Shown in pieces: positions 58,630-64,000 of a DNA stretch of 64,000 nt. Position 1 is the first letter of the stretch. Each line of letters begins with the position of its first letter. Under the pieces are notes generated by a model that saw only the letters and a program-made list of their open reading frames with translations, was not told the origin of the DNA and did no database searches. The position numbers and the translations under genes are program-made. Source of the DNA: Hyphobacterium marinum (GTDB lineage Bacteria; Pseudomonadota; Alphaproteobacteria; Caulobacterales; Maricaulaceae); contig NZ_JAZDRO010000001.1 of NCBI RefSeq assembly GCF_036330325.1, positions 186,001-250,000 on the forward strand. The letters are read 5' to 3'.

Positions 58630-60807
58630 TCAGGGCGTCCTGACAGCCACAGAGGTTTCACCGCGCAGACCGCCAGCCTGGATCGGCGTTCCGGGCGAGG
58701 TAAACCGTACGAAGATGCGGTTGTCGGCCGGGCCGTTCGGAATCGCATTTCCGTTGCCGCGCACGAAAACGGCATAGGTTGCCGTGGCATTCTGCCCGAG
58801 ATTGGTCGCTACCGAATCTCCGCGCGGTGCGAGGCAGGCACTGGTCACAGGATCAGTCTGACAGATTTCCACGCTGGCGATCTCGCTGCTGGCGTTCGGC
58901 CCCGCGACGGCCTCCGCTGTGACGATGGAGGCTGCGCCCAGATTGGATATCGCAACCACGAAGAAGCCGACGAAACTGCCGGTCTGGGGCACTTCGACAA
59001 TGCCCGGCACGCTGGGTGTTCCAGCGACCGCGACGATATCGGGGCCGGGAAAGAGTTCCGACTGGAAACGGAAGGAATTCACGCCCGCCGTGTAATCCGC
59101 TGACCGGCGATTGTCGCAAAACGCTTCGATGAAGATCGCGGTCTCGTCATTGCCGGAATCGACCGAGGATTGGGAATTGTCGATGAAAGACGTCGGGCTT
59201 GTCAGCGAGAACAGGAAGCTCTGCGCGCCGCCCGCCGGAATATCGACGGGCGTATTCGCCGTGCCGGTCAGCGCGTTGGTGGCATCCGTCGTCTGATAGG
59301 AAAAGCGGGTGCCCGCGCCCGGGACCTGGAGACCGCAATTGGTCGCCGTGTCGCCATTGCCGGCCGGGTTGATGACGGTCGCGAAGGCCGTGGCCGTCTG
59401 GCCAATCCCGACCGCCCGCGTCAGCGGCAGGACAGCCGAGCGCAGGTTTCCAGCCGGGTCGCGGAAGATTTGAACGTTCCGGCCTTCCTCACGCAGGGTT
59501 CGCGCGCTGTCAGCCTGATCGGCGACACCGCAAATACCGCCATAGCAGTCCGTTATCGCGGGATTGGAAAAGTATGGCGCTTCGGCTTCATTGCCGGGCC
59601 CCGAACCCGGCGCGCCACCGCCCAGGCAGGGAAATGAATTATTCGTGGAATCATAGGCCATGATCGTGCGTGTGAAACAGTTGCGCCGATAGCCGCGCGC
59701 ATAGTCACGCACGCCTTCATTGGTGCCCGCCGCGTTGGCTTCATCGTGGGCCAGGCCGAGATTGTGGCCGATCTCGTGCGCGAAGGTGAAGTCCGCGCAA
59801 AAGCCGTAGCCATCGGACAAGTCTCCGTCGTTGCCGTCGATCCAGTCGCTGACCGCAGCCACGCCGAGCGTATTGTACTGGAAGGTAATGGAATCACCCG
59901 TCCCGTTCGGGATGAAGGCATTACCGCAATTGGCCATGCTGGGCAGGCGGTAGTTGCGCAGTAGGACGACAAGGTCGGCCCCCTTGGCGTTGCGGATCGG
60001 GTACATCGCCCGGAAGTCCTGGCCGTTATCACCGGCTTCATTGAGGCCGGCGCCCTGCCGCATGTCCTCTACGGTCGGGAAATTGCCGGTCGTGTTGTTC
60101 GCCGCAATAAGGCCGGTATGGACCAGCCGCGCGCGCAGACCGGTATCGGAATCGATCAGCGCCTGGTCAAGCAGCGCCATTAAATACTGGATCCGCCCGC
60201 CTGTGGCCGTACCCCACGTATCGACGACGCTGGACGTATAGAAAACCGCTATGTCGATCGTCCCCAGTGACCCGGCATCGACCGCTGGACTGCCTGTCCC
60301 ATCCGATTGCATGACCGGTACGCGGGCCGCGATCAGGTCGTTGGCCGCCGGAAGGGAAATCCCGTCATCGCCCCAGGGCGGGGTCACGGCGTTCTCGCCA
60401 TGCTGAAAAAGGACATGCCCGCCCGCACCATCCGGCACAATCGCCCACATCCCGCTATCGGTCTGGATGCGGCCGAAGACATCGCGCCCCGTGCGGGTGA
60501 GGATCACCCGGTTGTCCAGCCCGCCGCCATCCATGCGCCCGGTCCAGACCAGCGTTCCCGCCTCGGTGACATTGAGTCGGTCGAGAACCGCCTCGCCGCC
60601 CGGCCCGAGATTAATCGCAACCGTTTCACCGGGCTGCATCTCCATGACGGCGGGATTGAGCCGGGTGAAATGTTGGCCGGCCGGGCGGTCTGGTGCCGTG
60701 GCGTGGGCCTCGGCGATCAGGCCGTCGCCGGCCTCGAACAGGGACTGGGCACCGGCTGGCGTACCGGCCGCTGCCAACGCCAATAACAGGAAAATTCGTG
60801 CGAACAT
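58630..60807 (-). CDS. Secreted reprolysin-like zinc metalloprotease
   Basis: 725 aa. Signal peptide (1-20), a propeptide-like region (about 21-180) and an M12-type catalytic domain: HEIGHNLGLAHD (344-355) is the extended zinc motif HExxHxxGxxHD, with the Met-turn at IMAYD (382-386) and paired cysteines. The C-terminal ~270 residues are beta-rich, with Ig-like or CARDB-like repeats that could bind surfaces. It is probably an exported or outer-membrane-associated protease. The ATG at 60807 has GGGGGGTGGCC before it. Confidence 0.9.
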   Translation of the reverse strand: MFARIFLLLALAAAGTPAGAQSLFEAGDGLIAEAHATAPDRPAGQHFTRLNPAVMEMQPGETVAINLGPGGEAVLDRLNVTEAGTLVWTGRMDGGGLDNRVILTRTGRDVFGRIQTDSGMWAIVPDGAGGHVLFQHGENAVTPPWGDDGISLPAANDLIAARVPVMQSDGTGSPAVDAGSLGTIDIAVFYTSSVVDTWGTATGGRIQYLMALLDQALIDSDTGLRARLVHTGLIAANNTTGNFPTVEDMRQGAGLNEAGDNGQDFRAMYPIRNAKGADLVVLLRNYRLPSMANCGNAFIPNGTGDSITFQYNTLGVAAVSDWIDGNDGDLSDGYGFCADFTFAHEIGHNLGLAHDEANAAGTNEGVRDYARGYRRNCFTRTIMAYDSTNNSFPCLGGGAPGSGPGNEAEAPYFSNPAITDCYGGICGVADQADSARTLREEGRNVQIFRDPAGNLRSAVLPLTRAVGIGQTATAFATVINPAGNGDTATNCGLQVPGAGTRFSYQTTDATNALTGTANTPVDIPAGGAQSFLFSLTSPTSFIDNSQSSVDSGNDETAIFIEAFCDNRRSADYTAGVNSFRFQSELFPGPDIVAVAGTPSVPGIVEVPQTGSFVGFFVVAISNLGAASIVTAEAVAGPNASSEIASVEICQTDPVTSACLAPRGDSVATNLGQNATATYAVFVRGNGNAIPNGPADNRIFVRFTSPGTPIQAGGLRGETSVAVRTP

Positions 60808-61194
60808 GGCCACCCCCCGATGCTTTTTCGGCTGTTCTGGTCCGGCAGGAGACGACCGGACAGGGGGTGAGTCCAGCGAAAACTTGGGCACGTCTCACGC
60901 CGAAATCGTAATTTATTTTTTGAATTCAAGAAATTGGGAGGCGGCATTGGCAGGGTCGATCGCTACAGGATCCGTCCAGCCCGGGAGCGGGAGCGCACAA
61001 TTAAGCCTTCGACCCCGGACATGAGACCCCCTCGTCTGCTGTGGATCCGTGACGGCGACGCGAAGACCGGGCGCGAGGCCACGACACCCACCCGATGTGT
61101 CGAGAGCCTGTCTGGTCCGGGGGTCCCCCGCCAATAATTGACTGGCATTCGTGCCAGAAGCCGCCACACTCGGGAGAGGGCGGGAGACATCATA
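60808..61194. other. 387-bp divergent intergenic region
   Basis: No gene is evident. An AT-rich patch at 60905-60935 contains the perfect palindrome TTGAATTCAA (60920-60929), a plausible control site for the protease gene. At 61142-61157 CTGGCA-TTCG-TGCCAG would form a UUCG-tetraloop hairpin in the leader of the downstream gene. Reading frames here lack start signals. Confidence 0.45.
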
Positions 61195-61905
61195 TTGACC
61201 AACAAGGTGGCAATTGACGATCTGGCCGAAGATGTCTTCGGTCTGAACATTCGCGGTATTCGGTCAATTGCCACGATCTGGATCCATCCCCGCCGCTATT
61301 TTCAGTCAGCGCGGTCTCCGGACTGGGATAATCGTTATACGCCGTCCATCCGCCTCTGGCTGTCGCTGATCGCGCTGGCGTCGCTGCTGCAGTTTCTCTG
61401 GATCGGCACCGACACTCCGCTCGTCAGTGCTTACGCGGCGGGGTTCGAGGACGCCGGTGTCACGCCTTCCCCCGGCATGACGTTTCAGGAGTTGGGCGAA
61501 CGCGCCGCGCTATGGATCTATGCCTTCGCGCCGGCGGTCCAGTTCGTGCTTTTTCTCGCTGTCCTGGGGTTCTTTCCGTTCTGGGGCGAACGGACCAGCT
61601 ACAGCCTGCGCCTCCGAAATCTGTTCGCGATCATGATGCCGAGCGCGACCGCGATGACGCTCCTTCTTCCGGCCATGGCCCTGATCCCGGTCAGTCTCCT
61701 GACGGCGTTCGGTTATCTGATCGGCCTTCTGACCCTGCTGCTTGATACGGTGACAGGTTTTCGGGGCGCGTTTCCCGCCGTCGACGGGCTCGCGCGATTA
61801 TGGCGCGCCGGGCTGCTGGCAGTCGCGATCCTGACGCTGAACGTCATCGCCAATATCAGCGCCCAGATCGCCGGCATCGTCTTTGTCAGCGTTGTGTATG
61901 CGTGA
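61195..61905 (+). CDS. Polytopic membrane protein of unknown function
   Basis: 236 aa from a TTG start at 61195, preceded by GGGAGA at 7 nt. The N-terminal cytoplasmic stretch (DDLAEDVFGLNIRGIRSIAT, IWIHPRRYFQSARSPDW) is followed by about five membrane helices. The IHPRRYF..DWDNRYTPSIRLWLS opening resembles DUF3667/Yip1-like membrane proteins, but I cannot assign it. A farther TTG at 61138 is in frame without a ribosome-binding site. Confidence 0.7.
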   Translation: MTNKVAIDDLAEDVFGLNIRGIRSIATIWIHPRRYFQSARSPDWDNRYTPSIRLWLSLIALASLLQFLWIGTDTPLVSAYAAGFEDAGVTPSPGMTFQELGERAALWIYAFAPAVQFVLFLAVLGFFPFWGERTSYSLRLRNLFAIMMPSATAMTLLLPAMALIPVSLLTAFGYLIGLLTLLLDTVTGFRGAFPAVDGLARLWRAGLLAVAILTLNVIANISAQIAGIVFVSVVYA

Positions 61906-61950
61906 TCCGCACGGTGTGAGCCGCGTTCCGTCCGAACAATACGAACACCT

Positions 61951-62751
61951 TCAATTAGGCGGCCAGGTGAAGGCCGGTGTTTCCGTCAGATTCGCTAGGG
62001 CTTCGGCCGAGACACAGGCATTCGAGTATCGCTGGGTTGCCCGAAAGGTTTCATAGGCCGGGTCCCGGCGATCATCATTCCAGTCCAAGGCGTCGTAGGT
62101 TTCGAAGAGTCCGCGAGTTTCAAGCATACCATTGAGATAACAGTCAAAGTAAAAACCATCGAATGTTGCGCGAAGCTCGCGCCAGCGTTCCATTCCACGG
62201 TCAAAATAGTCGATAGCCCGTCGCAATCCTTCCGGGTCGCGGCTCCGATCTAACTCGTCGATGGCAGCCTGCAGGGCCTCATGGTGGCCCCAGAAAAACG
62301 ACCGGACATTCGATTCCTGACTGTAATCCCAGAAGGCAGCGCCGACGTAGCCTCTCAACCAGGATCGGAATTCTGGTGTTTGGGCATCTTCCGGGGCCAG
62401 TTCGGAGCCGGTCAGGCTCACACTCATGGAATGCTGCGTATACCAGTTCTCGAGCAATCCATCGAGCCTAGCGACCTCGGCCTGCATGTCTCTCAATCTC
62501 GCAAGATCAAGTTCGGGAGCACCGTGAAAGGCAACAGGATCTGTGAGCAGGTAGGTTGGGAAGTCAAATCGATCACCGTGGAACTCGACCGGGTCTGTCA
62601 GCAGGTAGACTGGGAAGTCAAATCGCTCGCCGTGAAATTCAATGGGGTCTTCGAGAACGAACAGGGTCGCAGGCGGCCCGACAGGCACGACCTCCTGTGC
62701 CAATGCAGACGCAGATAGCAGGAGGACGGCAAAGGCAGAGCGGATCGTCAA
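61951..62751 (-). CDS. Secreted protein with tandem EFHG(E/D)RFDFP repeats
   Basis: 266 aa. Signal peptide (MTIRSAFAVLLLSASALAQ), then two full 18-residue repeats DP(I/V)EFHG(E/D)RFDFPxYLLT and a partial third (DPVAFHGAPEL), residues about 35-78. The rest is helical and Trp/Tyr-rich (YVGAAFWDYSQESNVRSFFW, MERWRELRATFDGFYFDCYL) with two cysteines. Not recognised. It starts 3 bp after the stop of the next secreted-protein gene, so both are likely co-expressed. Confidence 0.72.
   Translation of the reverse strand: MTIRSAFAVLLLSASALAQEVVPVGPPATLFVLEDPIEFHGERFDFPVYLLTDPVEFHGDRFDFPTYLLTDPVAFHGAPELDLARLRDMQAEVARLDGLLENWYTQHSMSVSLTGSELAPEDAQTPEFRSWLRGYVGAAFWDYSQESNVRSFFWGHHEALQAAIDELDRSRDPEGLRRAIDYFDRGMERWRELRATFDGFYFDCYLNGMLETRGLFETYDALDWNDDRRDPAYETFRATQRYSNACVSAEALANLTETPAFTWPPN
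62516..62655. repeat. 54-bp in-frame tandem repeat inside a secreted-protein gene
   Basis: Two complete 54-bp units (62537-62590 and 62591-62644) flanked by partial copies encode the 18-residue repeats of the gene at 61951-62751. The units differ at scattered positions, so they are not freshly duplicated. Confidence 0.8.
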
Positions 62752-62754
62752 TGC

Positions 62755-63291
62755 CTACTCCACTCCGCGGATCCAGTTGGACACCCGGCGGCGCGTGGTG
62801 CCCGGGCGCGCACACACCGTTTCCGCGTCGGATACATCGACTGCGCAGTAATCGACCGTATCCCAGTCTGTAAACCTTTGATAAGGCGTATCAAAAGTGG
62901 CAAAGCACTCGATACGTTCAATCAGCAAGGGGTTTGCAATATCGTTCTGGAAATCCACGCGTACCAGTGCATCAACGTCGCGGGAGGCAGGCTCCTCTTC
63001 ACCATCTCCCTGTCGCCAGATCATTATCGTTTCGGACGCGATCTGAGTATTGTCCATGTGAGTGGCCCGGCAATCCAGATCAATGTGTTCAACTTGCCGG
63101 TTGATATTGGTCATGCAGACCGGGACATAGACGAAGAACCCAATATACTGGGTCAGTGAATCATCGATTTCATATTCTTCAGGCACATCCGGCAGAGAAT
63201 TGATATCGGCGGGCGAGCATCCACTCTCTCTGGCGTCCGCAACTTCGTTCGTCGCCAAAACAAATACCAAGACCAACATCGCTCTGAACAT
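62755..63291 (-). CDS. Secreted Cys-containing protein of unknown function
   Basis: 178 aa. Signal peptide (MFRAMLVLVFVLATNEVADA), then a beta-rich domain with six cysteines (SGCSPADI, VPVCMTNI, LDCRATHM, IECFATFD, DYCAVDV, ETVCARPG). Not recognised. The ATG at 63291 has AAGGGAGG before it. It precedes the repeat-containing gene by 3 bp. Confidence 0.7.
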   Translation of the reverse strand: MFRAMLVLVFVLATNEVADARESGCSPADINSLPDVPEEYEIDDSLTQYIGFFVYVPVCMTNINRQVEHIDLDCRATHMDNTQIASETIMIWRQGDGEEEPASRDVDALVRVDFQNDIANPLLIERIECFATFDTPYQRFTDWDTVDYCAVDVSDAETVCARPGTTRRRVSNWIRGVE

Positions 63292-63330
63292 GGCAACCTC
63301 CCTTAGAGAGAGACTAACCCTACATAGTCG

Positions 63331-63368
63331 GCAAATCAAAAATCGAGACTATTATTCCGCGAAGTCTC
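63331..63368 (-). terminator. Candidate terminator downstream of tRNA-Thr
   Basis: On the minus strand GAGACT (63368-63363) and AGTCTC (63350-63345) form a stem around a 12-nt loop, followed by GATTTTTGATTT. It lies about 77 nt after the tRNA-Thr 3' end. Confidence 0.5.
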
Positions 63369-63444
63369 TGTTCTGGAACCAATCGCCCGACCCCAAGAAA
63401 TCCCGTTGTGATTCGAGATATGGTCTGCCCAAGGGGTGGGGAAG

Positions 63445-63520
63445 TGGTGCCGCTTGCGTGACTCGAACACGCGACCCCATCATTACGAATGATGTGCTCT
63501 ACCAGCTGAGCTAAAGCGGC
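63445..63520 (-). tRNA. tRNA-Thr (CGT)
   Basis: 76 nt with encoded CCA: acceptor GCCGCTT/AAGCGGC, D arm TAGCTCAGCTGGTAGAGC, anticodon stem CATCA/TGATG with loop TTCGTAA (anticodon CGT, Thr), T arm CGTGTTCGAGTCACG. Confidence 0.97.
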
Positions 63521-63588
63521 CCCGGACATGCGGGCGCGGAACCTAACCGCGAACCTTGGCCAGCGCAATATCACTTTGTCCGCGGAAG

Positions 63589-64000
63589 TCAGCCTTCTTT
63601 CAGCATCGCGCTGATCCGCGCTGCGACCGGTTCGGCGAGCGCGTTGAAGGATGGGCGCAGGGCTTCAAGCTCGGGTTCGGCGGCCGCCGCGTCATTGGTG
63701 ACGACAATGTCGGCGATAGCCTTGCCGGGCTCGGTGAATTTGAGATGGCTCGGGCGGACCGAGCGCAGATACTGGATCACCACCGATTCCACACTGCGGC
63801 CGCGCTCGCGCACATCGCGCAATATACGGCGCGCCAGGCGCACGTCGGCGGGCGCATCGACATAGACGGTCAGATCGTAGAGCGGCGTCAGGTCCGGATC
63901 GGCGAGGACGTGGATGCCTTCCACGATGATGATGTCGGCGGGCTGAACGCGGCGGGTCTCGTCTTTCCGGCTGTGCGTGGCGAAATCATAAAGCGGGGCG
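63589..64000 (-). CDS. udk: Uridine kinase, C-terminal part (cut by window edge)
   Basis: The visible 136 residues open APLYDFATHSRKDETRRV, followed by PADIIIVEGIHVLADPDLTP, the uridine kinase pattern (family: D-x-Y-D-F..H-T-R..VEGI), then YDLTVYVDAPADVRLARRILRDVRERGRS with the lid Arg residues. It phosphorylates uridine and cytidine in pyrimidine salvage. The P-loop half lies outside the window. Confidence 0.88.
   Translation of the reverse strand, partial: APLYDFATHSRKDETRRVQPADIIIVEGIHVLADPDLTPLYDLTVYVDAPADVRLARRILRDVRERGRSVESVVIQYLRSVRPSHLKFTEPGKAIADIVVTNDAAAAEPELEALRPSFNALAEPVAARISAMLKEG

Overview
The window reads as a chromosomal segment of a GC-rich alphaproteobacterium, probably a Caulobacterales/Maricaulales-type stalked or marine bacterium. 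This rests on gene order (aroA-cmk-rpsA-ihfB; trpF-trpB-trpA-accD; lptC-lptA-lptB-rpoN-hpf-ptsN), an fzlA-like division gene beside queG, an FYDLN-acid protein, an UrcA protein and an NDUFA9-type NADH dehydrogenase subunit. Exact placement needs a 16S or marker-gene comparison. Both ends are cut: accD at the left and uridine kinase at the right.

Layout. 1-8.2 kb (minus strand): housekeeping genes for shikimate/tryptophan synthesis, ribosomal protein S1, IHF-beta, MscL and the start of fatty acid synthesis. GC-rich palindromic repeats lie inside the trp cluster. 8.3-15.2 kb: FYDLN-acid protein, tRNA-Ala, an AlkB-type dioxygenase, the nitrogen-PTS/sigma-54/hibernation genes, the LPS-transport genes and an RNase D-like exonuclease. 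15.3-20.4 kb: SGNH-like anchored protein, a GNAT/ATP-grasp pair and small conserved genes. 20.4-24.2 kb: an AT-richer restriction-modification island (BfiI-like nuclease plus two adenine methyltransferases), bracketed by an imperfect 20-bp direct repeat and abutting the 3' end of tRNA-Leu. 24.4-28 kb: a divergent proteasome-like protein with a small partner, the NDUFA9-like protein and UppP. 28.1-31.9 kb: one very large membrane-anchored NTPase/TPR protein. 32-39.9 kb: cation efflux, FzlA, QueG, MtgA, a dense repeat block, YggT/DUF167/FolD and a lone receiver domain.

40-47.4 kb holds a surface or small-molecule glycosylation-type cluster: two CelD-like GNAT proteins around a family 2 glycosyltransferase, a polytopic membrane protein with an EELSWGQ/NLQNETNAHN signature, a JmjC-like HxD...H protein, and a PIG-L-like protein overlapping a family 4 glycosyltransferase. 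I do not recognise this combination as a described pathway. 47.4-63.3 kb is mostly envelope and secreted proteins: UrcA, a VWA protein, a lipoprotein, a prolyl-4-hydroxylase-like protein, glutaminase, a TonB receptor with His/Asp-rich loops, a reprolysin-like metalloprotease and several orphan secreted proteins. A tRNA-Thr and the uridine kinase fragment close the window.

The points I judge most worth a second look are the proteasome-like protein with a potential N-terminal Thr, the 1284-residue NTPase/TPR protein, the CelD/GT/JmjC cluster, the repeat-flanked type IIS-like restriction island, and a 28-bp terminator-like element found exactly 25 nt downstream of two different tRNAs.
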